Below are positions 44,301 to 57,200 of a stretch of DNA of 64,000 nt, piece by piece. The position numbers and the translations under genes are program-made. How positions within the stretch are numbered: the stretch's first letter is position 1; each line of letters begins with the position of its first letter. Origin of the DNA: Hawksworthiomyces lignivorus (lineage: Eukaryota; Ascomycota; Sordariomycetes; Ophiostomatales; Ophiostomataceae). The notes beneath the pieces were generated by a model, which did no database searches, was not told where the DNA came from, and saw only the letters and a list, made by a program, of their open reading frames with translations. The stretch is taken from contig NTMA01000110.1 in assembly GCA_002917075.1 (NCBI GenBank), positions 62,001 through 126,000 of the forward strand, given 5' to 3'.

Positions 44301-46308
44301 TCACGTTCAGGCCGCCTTCTACGAAGTCGATCGACACGTCCTTCAGCGTAAAGGCGGCCGTCTTGTTGCGCCGTGCCGTGCTGTTCTGGACCCGCAGCGG
44401 TCCGGCTGGGTACGTTGTCACTGGCAACGTGTTGGCGAAGTACCGGTCGAGGCGATCGATCGAGATAGCGGCCGCGACTACACTGCTCATCATGGAAGTA
44501 GCCATCATGACGTTCCTTCGCATGATCGTGACCAGGGACAGCGTGGTGAAGGCTACCGGCGCGGTCAGGGGCTTCTTGAGCACAACTACATGGATGCTGA
44601 AAATAACCAGTAGAGCGAGTAGCGGCATCAGCTCGATGGTCTGCCCGAACAGGACCCATAGCACGGTGATTCGCCACAGCCCCTTTTGTTCTCTGCTACG
44701 CGCTTCCAGCACCCGCTCCATCATAGCATCTTCCCAGGCGAAGTACTTGATGGCCTTGATGGAGCCCAAATACTCCGATATGAGAGAGATGCGCGAGTCC
44801 TGCGCCTGTTTCACAATCCGCTGGTGGGTGCCCATCTTCTGCGCCAGCTTTGCCGACAGCGCCGCCGAAAAGAATATCAAGCCTGCGCCTACCAAGGATG
44901 CCCAACCGGTGATCTGGTAGAGTCCAACGATGGAAATTATAACACCGATAGGGATCCCGACACCCGCTAGTATCACGTCACGCGCGACGTAGATGGCATT
45001 GACATCGCTGGCCATCAGGTTGGCTAGCCGGCCTGCCGATGTGCTTTGTGGCTCGGCACCTGGGCTTGCTTGCTTTCTGCCGGCTCCCTCGCGCTTGTCC
45101 TTGCCCTTGTGCATAATGTAGTTGAGACTGTCTTCTTCCAGTTCCATAGAGTACATGGCTCGATGGTATAATTCTTGCGTCATAGCCGATTTAATGCGCA
45201 CAAACAGCCGGGTACAAGTGAATATGTACTGCTGGGAGGACACAGAACGGCAAATAGAGCTGGTGAACATGAGGAACAGCCAGAGTGCGGGATGCAGCGT
45301 CGCATCATCAGGATCAGAGAGATAGGCCAGCAGTTGATACATAGCAAACGGGGCCACTAGCTCGACGGAATACGAGAGCGACACCCAAGCTACCAGAGCC
45401 AAGAGTTCTTCTGGTTGGAAGAAAACCACAGTCCAGAGCGTCTTCTGCCATTTCCTGCGCTTCTCCTGTATACGAGCAAGAAGTAACAACGGCTCATCGT
45501 ACCACGGCAGTGACGGTAGGTCGTCTATCTCGACCGACCGCCGGCATCCCTTCCATATGAGCGGTGTCAGCCAGTCGTAGGTGAAGTAAAAGAGAAAGTA
45601 GCTACACGTCTCTTCTAAGCTCGGCGTTGGATGTGGCGCCCGCAGGTCCACGTCCAGGTCTGCTGAAGGGGGCCGCCACTCCCGGGGCGTAACCATCGCC
45701 ACAGCAACGGCTAATCCTAGGCTGATGATAGCCCCCAGCACCATAGGGTGTAGCTCATAGCTCGAGTTAAGCTGGACTTTTGGTATCACCTCGGCAACCA
45801 GCAGCAAGAGAAAAGATCCCACGAGGAGGAGATTAACTTGATGCAGCGAAGTGTGACGCCATTGCATGTCGTTTATCGCCAGTCGTAGGAGACCTAGGAC
45901 GACGACGTAGCCTGTCGCCAGGACGTTAAGCCACTGTCCGTTCGTGTCCAGAGCGGCAGCTATCATGAAGGCAAGGGCGAGAGCTCGCACTACTTGTGCG
46001 CAGAGTTCGTACGGCAGCCGAACATGAGACACCCTCGAGTTAGTTGCTGCTCTCGGCTCCAGGACGCGACATACACTGCTCACCGTCCAGATCAAGATGC
46101 TGAATATTAATGCAGCCTGTAGGTAGCCTGCCTTTGCAAATTGGGAAGCTTGATCTATCCATTTGACTGGATTATCTCCGTAGCTGTGCGCTGTACATTA
46201 GCAACAGGGTATTGTCGTACTGTAGCTGCAAACTTACCTTGTTTTAACATTGTGACGGTTGGTAAAAACAGGTCCAGGAGTCGACCCTAAATATTCGTGT
46301 ACGTTCAT
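41324..46308 (-). CDS. ABCC-type (MRP-like) ABC transporter
   Basis: Complement exons 46238..46308, 43578..46183, 42313..43502 and 41324..42238 give 1593 residues with consistent phases. The layout is an N-terminal membrane domain, TMD1, NBD1, TMD2 and NBD2. NBD1 has Walker A GASGSGKTT (about 653), signature LSGGQ (about 745) and LLLLDDVFSALD. Its switch position reads LVTQ instead of LVTH, so the switch His is missing. NBD2 has Walker A GRTGSGKST (about 1279), a divergent signature FSHGQ, Walker B LMLLDEATANMD and an intact TIAHRL. This is the asymmetric pattern of ABCC pumps, which export conjugates, drugs or metabolites at plasma or vacuolar membranes. An acidic insert with DDDGGG lies in NBD2. 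Its gene is next to the oxidase gene in the same orientation, but 2.3 kb apart. Confidence 0.88.
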
Positions 46309-47292
46309 TGTTAGAGGGCGTGCTGGCCACTGGCTTTATGGCAATGAATTGCCTTGACTGTGCAGCCTACAATGATTCTGTGTATTGTCCAAGAGTGAAG
46401 GTAAAGTATTGCATCTCCGAAAGATATCATGTGTCCCCACGGCGAGAATCTTGATGCAGCACTTGTGCAACGCACATCAAGTGCAGAGCTTATGTAATTA
46501 TAGGCAGCAACGTGGGATTCTGCGCATCTATTGTCTCTGCAAAAAGAAAGGTGTTTGGTGCTACCACGGACTTCTTGCGAATATTTGACCAATCACTTTG
46601 ACACCTATCACGCCATACTCTTCCAGGACCAGGGAAGTCAGCCAGGACCCTGGAGCACGACAACGACAAGAGGAGACGGGACAAGCCGCTAGCCGAAGGC
46701 CTGTCAGTCAGTGCAGACAGGTCCCAACCCCCCCAAGCTTTCTTTTTTTTTGTTGTTTCGCCTTTGGTCATTATTCCTCGAGGATTTTTCTGCTTCAGCA
46801 CCAGTTAGCGTGTGAAGGCCGTTCGGCAGATTACATGAAGCTGATAGTTGATGGTAGTTGTATTCGTTGGAAAAAAAATCTTAGGAGCGTTGCAATCAAG
46901 CAACATGCTCCTCTGGAACTGTAAGAAACTTTGTCTTGAATGGCCCTATGATGTCTCGACAGTCGAGAAGTATGCCAAGGCTTCAGAGAAATGAATAGAG
47001 GGTAGATCAGAGGAGCAGAGGCGGAGGAAGCAATGGTCTTGGAACTTAAAGCTTTCTAGGAGACGCCGAATGTGCTTCCGGCTTTGACAATTGCTTTCCT
47101 AAACACTTTTGAGTGCCCTCTGCTCTTCGAGTCCTCTTTTTTTTTTTCTCAGTATGCAATTATTTTACGGTTCCATCATCAAATGCAATTATATTGTACA
47201 CTATTTCCCCTAGCCTCGCCCGAAGACTGCGATTTCTATTGGTCTGGCCACAATTTTGTAGCACTGCCTAGTGACCTTTATACAATTGCCAC
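46309..47292. other. Intergenic, no gene seen
   Basis: About 1 kb holding the promoter side of the ABC transporter and the 3' side of the next minus-strand gene. No supported gene. Confidence 0.55.
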
Positions 47293-48147
47293 TTATCCTT
47301 CGAACTCGACCGCCTTGCCCCGACTCGCACTAGATGAGTTACCTCCACGTATAATCTCCCCAATGTGGACGGATCTGTGACTTGTTCGCCCGATCCTGTG
47401 TAGATCGTAAATGCGCAATGCCGTTAAAACAGTCATGAGTGCCCACCTGTCCCCAAGCTGTCCCAGCTTCCCGCTGCCCATGAACCTGAGGGTGAATGGA
47501 TGCATTGAAAAGACGTTGGAATGCCCAAACCAGCTTTTCGTCCATGCGAGGATGGCCACAGTCTCGCTATAATCTATGGCGGCCTCCAGAAGGCTGCTTG
47601 GCCCCTCTTCTCCGTTGCTGTCGCGGCTGCTTTTGCCGCCGCGCCAGTGGCGCGGAGACAGCCTCACCAGCTTGAATCCGCCGGCCTCTGCGTTGCTGTC
47701 CTCGTCCTTTTTGAACTGCTGCCATTCGAACTTCTCCCGCAGCATCTTGTCGCCCACCTCAATAGAAAACGAAAAAATCGTTCGGTGCTCTGGCGTCGTG
47801 CTTGCCAGCATCTTCTCTACCACCATTAATGTCGACTTTGGGTTGTACGGATCGTAAGGCGGGAGGATGACGACGGAATCCGAGTTGAACTGGTACAGGC
47901 TTGCCGCTTGGAAGGTTTCGTAGCCAACAGCAGCTACTACCGGGTCGTCTTTGTTAGGCCCGCGGTGAAAATTGTGGCCATGTGCGCCGCCGAGCAGTCC
48001 TTTTCGGCTCACTCCCGTGTGGAGTTCAATGTAAAACAATTTTTCATCCTTCGTGTCGCCGCAGATATAAAAATGCTTTAGATCTCCCCAGGAAAAATAA
48101 ATATTCATCACCGGGGGAAACTTCACACAATATAAGCTAGTCTCCAT
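47293..48147 (-). CDS. Conserved fungal hypothetical protein (possible tubby-like barrel)
   Basis: A single-exon frame of 284 residues from METSLYCVKFPPV. No signal peptide or membrane helix. The sequence has the marks of a widespread fungal family of unknown function: LFYIELHTG near the start, REKFEWQQF in the middle, GGFKLVRLSP, VAILAWTKSWF, and the C-terminal MGSGKLGQLGDRWALMTVLTALRIYD. From this strand-rich pattern I suspect a tubby/LURP-one-like barrel that could bind membranes, but this is inference. No pathway link comes from its neighbours. Confidence 0.65.
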   Translation of the reverse strand: METSLYCVKFPPVMNIYFSWGDLKHFYICGDTKDEKLFYIELHTGVSRKGLLGGAHGHNFHRGPNKDDPVVAAVGYETFQAASLYQFNSDSVVILPPYDPYNPKSTLMVVEKMLASTTPEHRTIFSFSIEVGDKMLREKFEWQQFKKDEDSNAEAGGFKLVRLSPRHWRGGKSSRDSNGEEGPSSLLEAAIDYSETVAILAWTKSWFGHSNVFSMHPFTLRFMGSGKLGQLGDRWALMTVLTALRIYDLHRIGRTSHRSVHIGEIIRGGNSSSASRGKAVEFEG

Positions 48148-49677
48148 AGCGATGATGTCGCGCTGTTTGACCTAGTCTAGAGTATTCGTGCTCTTTCGAG
48201 ACATTATTCCACTAAAAAAGAAATGGCAAAGGTCAAGAAGGTAAGGAAAGTAAACAAGAGCTGAAAGGTGATCAAAACATTTCTTTAAAATGAAGGCATG
48301 TATAAGACTCCTTGGTTTGGTTGGCCAACAGCCGCCACAGTACCCTCCATGACCTCATCCTACCTATCTGCAGAAAATCTACATATCTTACCACATTTGC
48401 CGGCATGAACGCGCTGTTTCTTAATCTCAAATACAAACTGCTGCCTGTGCTGTGCCTCCCCCGCCACCATCTAGAATATACCAAAATGCGAGCCGAAAAG
48501 TAAACGGAAGATACACTGCACCAACATCCTCGCTAAATCAATAATTAGCATAAAAGGCACGAATTTAATGAGCTTTGCTACAGCGGCGCCATACAAAAGA
48601 ATACCAACGCGACCCGAAAATAGCCAACAAACTGGAGGCATTTTCGTCCTTGGAGCGTGACTGTCGTCAGTCTTTGCTTTCCGATTTATCCCGCAACGGC
48701 TTCAATTAGACACAGCAGAAAATTCAGAGAAAAGAACGTAAACTCTTGTGCTGCATTGCTTTGCCCAAACGAGAGCTAATTTGTTACCGCATGATACGCC
48801 GCCGACATAAGAAAAATCTACGGTGCTCTTAAGATTTTCTTAGTCATTGTACTTCGCCGTTGACCATTTGTTAGAGCTTGGTGGGTCATTGTATTTGTTG
48901 TTCACGAACTTTTATAAGGACATCCAACGAAGAGAAAAGTGTTCCGCAAACGACCGTACGTGTAGGCAGTGCCAGAAGATGCCCCAAAATCGCCGCAACA
49001 AATAGGCCTACCGTACATCTCCAATCAATGTTGGCCATTCTTTTGGGCAGTCCTAGTTGGTAATACGAACGAATATAATGACAAAACGGCTGTGTATAAA
49101 AAACAGCAAAGTATATCTAGTTAAAGTTATTGACCGTCGCACCCTTCCGCGTGGAATATAAAATACGTTAGCGCCAACTTGTTGCCGAACAGTTTAGAGG
49201 AATACCGTGGACATTGTTCTAAACTCGGTGTACCGCGCGGATCTGTTGCTGCAGAGTTGAGCTCTGTAGCTGAAAATTCAAATGTCGTGATTCAGTGTAC
49301 AAGATCAATGTTGTGTGAAGGATGTCCAGTACAAGGAACGACAGCGCTAAGTGTAGAAAGGCTCCTCCTCCAACATCATTTTACTATAATAGCCGTGTAG
49401 ATTCTGCTCGCAATATGCAGAAGCGAGAGCATTGATTTTGTATGAGTAGAATGCTGCTGAATGGCAAAGAAGTAGCATGCTGTAGACTGTTGGTACTCTG
49501 CAGGCTTGCGGCTATCCCCTTAAATACGAAAATGTTGCGTTTTAGAATAACTGCCTAATATAAAACGAGAATATTCATATTAGCGGAGTAACTAAATATC
49601 ACAAGAAAACACAGAAGTAGCATAACAACACACAACAATACCCGGCTCATCACCCTGGCAAACATACGCACAGCTAC
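48148..49677. other. Intergenic, no gene seen
   Basis: About 1.5 kb of AT-rich DNA upstream of the hypothetical protein gene. Short frames only; nothing supported. Confidence 0.55.
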
Positions 49678-50841
49678 TCAAAATAACATACTAACTTCAA
49701 TCGCCCCCATTAGCTGTACGGCCCGCATAGCCACCTTCTTACATTCCTCCGTAGCATACGACTGCCCTTCAACCGCAGCAAAGCTATCTTTCCAAAATCG
49801 CCATCGCTCAATAGAGCGTGGATGGACAACAGGGACGACGCCCTCGAGCTTCCCACCGACATTTTGAAGAGCACCGTTCGGGTTAGCGTCGTCTTCAATG
49901 TCGTCGATGTCGTCGTAGAGGAAGAACTTGAATATCCCCTGTCCGTGCCAAAATATCCATTGGGCGGCTGCCATGACCTCAGCATTTTTCTCCCATGCCT
50001 CGTTCCCATCGAAATTTTGGAATTCAAAAACAGCCCTCATATGAGTGAATGAAGTGCCTGGAGAAGCGCCCCAAATCCCAGTGGCAAACAGATTAGCTGT
50101 GAAAGCTGAGAGGTTGACCCAATGGCCAGGGTCCTCTTCATCCGGGCCTGTATACAATTAGACAAGTTTCAGTGCTGGAGAATAAGATAAAGCAGCAGCA
50201 CAAGCCGAAACAGAAATTTTAGCGTTGGGGATGTAGGGAAGACAAAAAGAAAAACACCCACCGCTCACATCGCCAATGTATTCCCCTAAAAGTTGAAAGG
50301 GACCGTAAACTTCTTCTCTAGACTATAGATAAATAGTTAGAATATAGGGACAATACGTTTAAATATGCCAACCACAGTGGTCATCAACAGTCTTGACCTT
50401 GAGATGGTATTTGCTCTTGAATTTAGAGGACGCGTCGAGCCTCCCGAGGAGCATTGTGAGCTTAAGTTGCGAAGGATGATCGTAGGGAATCTGCTCAGCT
50501 AGCTCTGCACACATGCTCGAAAACTGGCTGACTTCGTAATTCTCAGCAGCGTTCACTGGTATTAGTGCCAGAATCGAGTCGACTACTGCGGCTAAAGATA
50601 ATTTGGTGTCGGGCTGCAGGAAATCATTCAAGATGGTCGCGACTCTGGCATCAGTGTATCCGGTGTTGCCTTTTGGAAGTGTCTTTGGCAAAGATCTGCT
50701 GTTTCCCTTTCCTCTAGCCCAAGGCAGCCACGCCCAAGATGTTCGCCTGTCCCTCTTCGCCATCTTTTCTTCCTCGATTGTCTTGGCACTGCGAGTTACC
50801 GCATTGTCAACCGAGTCAACTGTCAGATGCAGAACGGACAT
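49678..50841 (-). CDS. DUF3632-family protein
   Basis: Complement exons 50398..50841, 50262..50322 and 49678..50147 give 324 residues. The second intron (114 nt) is well supported. The first donor is uncertain: GTCAAG at 50397 or GTTGAT at 50388 both keep the frame, and the acceptor is preceded by TTCTAAC. The protein has a helical N-terminal half and a C-terminal half with HWVNLSAFTANLFATG, MRAVFEF, AEVMAAAQWIFWHGQGIF and RWRFWKDSFAAV. This is the pattern of the fungal DUF3632 family. Its function is unknown. It is probably a soluble helical protein. Confidence 0.7.
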
Positions 50842-51570
50842 CGTCGGGATATATTCTTGGTGTATTCAGAAAGAGAGTATGGCTCCTCGGATTTGCTTCC
50901 CAGCCAATGTCCGAGATGCTAAGACCTTGAACGTACACTATCTCTTTTGAGACTGAAGTAGGTCGCTTTTATCACAGAACAATGCAATTGGCTAGAACTA
51001 TGAAAAGGAACTAGGAAGAAGTAAGTTGGAGACATTGAAAATCCACCCGCCGATAATCTGCGCTGGAAAGCTGTTGGTGTTGGCAACCGATTGAGCAACA
51101 GCATGGCTCAAGGATGAGAAGCTCTGCAACTGTTGCAGAAATACACCAAATGCGCCTCTCAGGGGTGGGGACGGCAACGTGAAATGCTATTCGTACTGAA
51201 GAGGAGGTAGGCGCTGTAGAATAAGTAGCAAACAGCGAGGCAGCAAATGTGAAAGGACTGGAGTCTAATAATATGTACTCAATAGAAGTGGCCGATTTAG
51301 CGCATTTCAATTTTGGGAAGGCGGCACGGCGCAAAAAAAAAGTTTAGTTCCCAGGCTGAATCCTTCATCCTGGTTGGTCACATAAAATGGGTCTAATCGC
51401 TAGTCAACAGGCATGGCATAGTTCTCAAAATATCCATGCAATTCTCCGTATCTCACATATCTAGCAAGAAAACACTAAAATAAGCAGAACTTGTCTAATC
51501 CAGTATCGCTACAGAAAGTCCTCCTCAGTACAATGTAGCAGCAACAGAGGTGTTTTCTGCTTTTTGGTTG
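50842..51570. other. Intergenic, no gene seen
   Basis: Spacer between the DUF3632 gene start and the 3' end of the OPT transporter gene. No supported gene. Confidence 0.55.
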
Positions 51571-53813
51571 TTATTTTCTTTCAAGTAATAAATATATTGG
51601 ACTGAATAGTCCTTGCCCGAGAATCAGGCCTGTTGCAGAACATAGTAAAGTAAACCCGTTTACGTGGAACCATCTCTGGGCCATAACGAAGACGAGACTT
51701 CCGACAGCCCGAGGGAGCGTTATGGCTGGTACAATATACATGCCTTGGAAAAGTTAGCAATTGTCTTCTTCTCTTCCATGTCTTGCAAACCAACATACCA
51801 ATGGCCATTGCCACGCCCGATGGAATAAAGCATCGCCATCGATATTTTGCAGCTCCAATTCTGAGCGCACTGAGCGTGGCACCAAGCGCAAATGCCCCCA
51901 CGGCAAAATGTGCCACCCCAGATGGGAGTCCTTCCTGGCGGATGAAGCGAGAAGCGATGATGTATAGGCGAGCATCTGGGACACTGAACTCTTCACTTGG
52001 AATTTTCAGGATCGAAGTGTGCATTCTGTAGAGGAGAGTTGCAACGAGAGCTCCTCCGTAGGACCCGATGATCTGACCATAGAAGACAGCTCTTGGGGCG
52101 GTGCTGGTCATATATGCTGTCTTGAGGCCCCCCATATGCTGCGAAGCCTGCGAAGCCCCGGATTCGATGGCCCCACCGAGAAGTATATTTGCTGTGGTAA
52201 ATATCTGACTAGAAGGGCGGACGAGCACGGCGATTACGAATTGTGCTAGTCTCCCTTCATCAAAGAGTAAGTCCAATGTGCACAAAGAGATGCCGGAAAA
52301 GCCTCGCTCGGACTGTCTTACCAATTGCGATACCCGCACCATTATCCGTCTGCCCTAAGGAGCGCATTGACATAACTCCGGCGATGGGGACAAGGAGAGC
52401 AGAAGCCAGAGCAGATAAAGGCGAAACCATTTCCCGAAACACAGTAAGCAGCGGTAGCAAGAAAAAAGGAAGGATGATCGCGCCTGTCCAGAAGAGGAGA
52501 CTAGTAGTAACGAGCGACGTGTTTCGAGAGTCCGCATGTGCATATTCCGTCTGGTCGTCGACTGTGCTGTTTTCGTCACGTAAGCTCGGGCTGGTGTGAA
52601 GTAGGGGCTCTTCATCTACTGGTTTGCGAAAGTCAAGACGTTCGCGGGACCACCGCAGGATCCGACACCATGCCTGCCACATCCAAGGAAGAAGAGGTCT
52701 GAGAATCATACAGCCTAGTCCGATGAACGTGTCGCCGAGAACTAAGCCCATGCCGACCCATAGGATCCAACCGCGTGAGCCTCGATCCCAGTCGCCGACT
52801 GGCCCAGGCGCCCATCCCTTGGCTTTAGCTATTGGCGACAAAATACCCCATCCTACCACGGCACCAAGCACCATGTAAGCATTGATGCTGGGCCCAATGA
52901 TCATGCCATAGCCGGCGTAGGCTGGAGAAAAGTCAAACTCCAAGAGCAAATTTTTGGCAGCGGCGAGGCCGAATATTGGAATATGCTTTAGCACCGGCAC
53001 GAAGCAGGCAATGAGAGCCTATAATCAGAACGTGAATATAGCTGTCTACGTAATATCGAATTTGTAGCATGGGAACGGACCGCTTACAAATAGCGCAGAG
53101 CCTGCCAGTGACCACAGAAGGACGCGTAGGGCAGATGTATTGGAATTCTGGCCGAAGGCATCACTCGACTCGTCCAAGACCAAGTCGGGTCTCGGCACTG
53201 TCGCTGGCTCTTCTTCAGACCCCCGGAGGAAGTCGGGCCCCGGAGGCAGAGGCTCATGGTCAGCCTCTAGCGGACCCGCTCGAGCCACGATGTCTCGACG
53301 TCGAAAAAGAATGCCGATCAGGGTGCCCGTGGCCGTGGCGGACGGATAGCGGAGCTGGTCGTGGAGAATGAAGAGGCTTCGAAAAGGAGCAGAAGCGACA
53401 ATGCCCAGTCCACATATGGCGGCAGACCACAACAGAAGCCGCCCGAGGCTGAAGAGCGTCGCCGGACCTAGTTCTTCTGGAGATGCTAAAAATTGCAGGG
53501 CAGGGATGAACGAGGTAAAACCTGACGTGAATGGCGCTAGACCCACCGCCCCAGAGACGATTTCGACCACCGTAGTCTCCATGGGCGATGCTGGTGTTCT
53601 CATGTGCAGTCGGCGCTGCAAACCACGAAATAGAGCAAAGCCCAGCAAGGCACTTTGCATCGGCATGGCATTGACCAAGCCAGCCTGCAGACCGAAATAC
53701 ATATTTGCGATGCAGACGCCGGCCCCTAGAAAAAGTCCAACTGCCACCGCCCTCGCCGTAAGGGCGTCCTCAACCGGAGTGGCGGCCGAAAAAAACACTG
53801 CCTGGCTTTCCAT
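51571..53813 (-). CDS. OPT-family transporter
   Basis: Complement exons 53088..53813, 52322..53018, 51799..52254 and 51571..51743 give 683 residues. All phases agree, and each of the three introns is under 75 nt. More than a dozen hydrophobic segments are visible. Family landmarks: FGLQAGLVNAMPMQSALLGF in the first quarter, YPSATATGTLIG, GPSINAYMVLGAVVGWGIL in the middle, NILLGGAIESGASQA and GLILGQGLFSP at the end. The set resembles the YSL-like branch, which moves metal-siderophore complexes or small peptides by proton symport. Substrate is unknown. The ATG at 53813 (MESQAVFFS) is the first in frame. The frame extends 18 codons upstream without an ATG, so an extra 5' exon is possible. Confidence 0.83.
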
Positions 53814-54237
53814 TGCCTTCTGTTCTAACAAGGTGCCTTCTCGTACAGTTGTGTTTGCTCTGCTCAAGATAAAAGGTCAAACATTACGATGGTCCGCCTA
53901 GTGGGGTCCAAAGGTGCCCCACTAATAACCACCTACAAGAAACGCCACTATACTACTCTGTAGAAACTGCTATACCAACCCATGTGTCGCCCATATCACA
54001 AAAACTGTCAGTGGACAGGGGAATGACATGTCTGCTTAAATCTGGTCCATACGCAGTGGCCTATGATTCGAAACTTGATATTTTATTATACAGAAGAGTT
54101 GCCTATAGTGCTACAAATCTTCTATTCTTATTGGCTTGATTCTTCCATATTCAAATAAACTGGGCAGACCTACGGAGTAGTGCTTGCGAATGTAGGACCG
54201 TAGGATTGTCTTTCTAATCTACACTCACATGTTGCAC
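53814..54237. other. Short intergenic region
   Basis: About 420 bp between the OPT gene start and the 3' end of the NB-ARC gene. It should hold the OPT promoter. No gene seen. Confidence 0.55.
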
Positions 54238-57200
54238 TCAACGTGACCAATAGATAATCAGCTTAGTCCAATCTTCGTCTACCAGCTCTTCCACCGGCCG
54301 GATATCATCCGGCAAGATTTTATGTCTTATTTCCATGGCCTGCTGATAGAGATGCCTAGCATCTTCCCCGTCTCCCATCGCTTCCAGCAGACAACCTTTT
54401 CGCCAAATAGCACGTGCAGCTTGGGCATCTCTGTGTTCCCCCGCTGAAAAGGCACCAATGGCCTGATTTATATTTTCTCTGAGTGGAAATCTTCAAGTAA
54501 GCATTTGAGTCGGGTCTTTGCTCGCTAGAGCGGGAAGGGGTTGTTCATGGGAAGATTATCTCACAAGGCTGCGCTAAAATCGCCCTTGCGCATGAAGTCA
54601 TCCGCTAGGCTGTAGAAAGAGTCTCCTGAAAAGTCGTGCTTGTCACCCATGGTGAGTCGAAAATTCTTTGTTGCGCGATCATGATATAGGAGTGCTTCTT
54701 CAAATTGTTGCTGACCATTACGAATATGTCCCATGGCACGCCAAATGTGGCCCGATCTTTTTGTCTTTCAGCATCCCGGATCAAGTAGCAAAGGCGAACG
54801 ACGAAGAGCGAAATCTGTACTTACTCCGTGGTTGTTGTATCCTCCTTGCCGAGAATGTTCTCGTGCTCAGTCAAGACCGGCATCAAGACTCTCTCGCCAT
54901 CATCCGGTCGCCCCTGAAGCACGTATACGAGAGCGAGGGAGATCGCTGGAAAAGTTCCACTGAAAGCAGGGGCGTTTGGAATACGTTGGTAGGCCTGTAT
55001 GCTCTCTTCAAAGCTTTGTACGGCGCTCTGAAAGTCGTCCTTGCTTGCAAAGCAAATCCCCATCTGGTTGTATGCCGTTGCTAGAGCCACCCAGTCATCG
55101 TCTTGGTGATAGCTATCAAGGCGGTCTTTCAATATTGCCAGCCATAATTTCGCATCCGCAATTCCGTCCGAAGTACCCATCTGACAAGCCGAGAGCGAAA
55201 GATTATGATGCGCTTCACCCAGCCACTTAGTTACCGTATTTTTATCGACCCCGTCTCCTTCCAGGGCTTTGGATAGTATGGTTCGAGCGACAGATGCAAA
55301 CAACGCAGTTTGTGCAGGAAAACCGCGCTCATATATGTACCTGTAAGTAGGGTGTCAGATGCGAATCTGGTGGTCAACAGAAACAGAAAAATACTTACCA
55401 CGCATAACTGCAGAGTAGCTGGCCGATTGTCGCTGTTCCATCGTATTTCCCATCTCTGACATCTTGACCAAATAGCTCTTCAAGTCTACAAACATGTGGT
55501 GTGTACCTTTCGGCTTCTGGAATACGCCATGGCTGGTTTCGCGTAGGATCCGTTCCGGAGACGTAGGGCCATACTTCAGACAACAGAATCGCCGCTGCTA
55601 CGTAAACAGAATGTAGTGTTCTTTCATTCATCTTACGTCTGACGACCTCCTGGACGAGACGGTGTGTGCGCAGTTCATCTGTTGCCATGTTTCTCGTCAC
55701 AAGAGATGCACGCAGAAGCTCCGTTCGAGCCTTGAAATACGAATTCTTTTCTATGGGGTAATGTGGTAGCGTGACCTTCTTGGCTCCTTCTTTGAGAATG
55801 TCTTCCGTTATTCTGTCTGCATCGAGTACGGACAGTACTTTGAGGAGTGCATCAGCCGACGCACTGAGCTGTTCAATGGCAAAGGACGTTCCGATCGTAT
55901 GTTTATATGACGTCTGTTGTCCAGTGGCTTTGAAATTAAGCAACCACTCAGGCTCCACGCGGTACCAGTCTTCAAAGTCTTTGAATGTGAGCTGATTTTC
56001 TTTGATGCTCGCACTTGTTTGAAAAATGGCCAGAGGGAGTCCACCCAGAGCTTCAGAAATACGAATGCTGGCCTCAACGCCGCCAGGCTCCTCCGCTCTC
56101 CCAGATAGCTCTCGAAGCATAGCACCTCCAGTCTGTGGAGGCAGCACTTCGAGATCTTGGCCACTCTGGAGACGGTATGCACCCTCTCTTATATAAGGAT
56201 ATCTGCTAGTGATGAGAATGCAGCCGGGACCTTGGTCGGGAAGCCATTCGTAGAGAACATCTGGGTTATCAGCATTATCAAAAATCATAAGCCAAGACGT
56301 CTCCTCTCTGATAGATGCTCCCTTTATACGCCTATATCCGACTGGATTCGCAAGCCAGGCCCGGACAATATTTTGAGCAGATACTTCGTCGATGTTGTCG
56401 GAAGCCGGTGACTTCCTCAGCTCTTGGGCCAGTTCGACAAACTGGGGACCTATTTTTCTCTCCTTATCGGCGTATATCCAGATAACTGCGCCAAAATGCT
56501 CGCGGCGCGAGTAGAGATATTCAATAGCTATCTCCGTCTTGCCGATACCTGCCATGCCACATAAGACACATGTCTTAGGTACGTGTGCGTTATACTCTTT
56601 TCCTTCTGGGACCTGATTCTCTCTGCCTTCCTGGCGTTGTTCTAAGCCGAACGCGATGTCTATATCCTTAAGCTCATCAACTCTACCATAGAATTGACTG
56701 TTTTTAGCAATGGATCCAGTATGAGAGAAAGGTATTCTCACATTTTCTTCAGACAATATATCTATGCTGCTATCGATCTCAGGTAAAATAGGTATGATCG
56801 GTTGGACAACGGGGGATTCGCTGATGTTCTTGCTAGATGTGGTTTCAGGAGTATATATTTTTTCCTCACTAGTACTTGATGACATATCGGTCTCTGAGAT
56901 AGCGCTGGTTCCTATCCACCAGTCTGGTTGCTGCTTATGAGACGGCTGAAGATTCGACACCTGGACGGCCTTTGGAGCGTGGCTGACAAACGTAGAAAAG
57001 AAATCGACAACTTCGTTATATAGGGGCTCGTTTTCTTCTATGTCGCAGAGAGCTACATGGTCCTTGTCGACTTCGAACATCTTCTCGGTTCGAATATCGA
57101 TCTGAACCATTGCCTTTGTGACGAGCTTTTAAGGTATTAGATAGAGGGGCATACGGCAAAGGAAAGGAAGATGCGCTTACTATTGCTGGGTTGTTCTTCG

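Noticed and set aside
36657..46308. Oxidase and ABC transporter as a biosynthetic cluster
   Set aside because: No synthase or other backbone gene lies nearby and the two genes are 2.3 kb apart, so co-function is not supported.
51011..51334. 107-codon minus-strand frame
   Set aside because: Composition and lack of motifs fit chance; it lies in a gene-free spacer.
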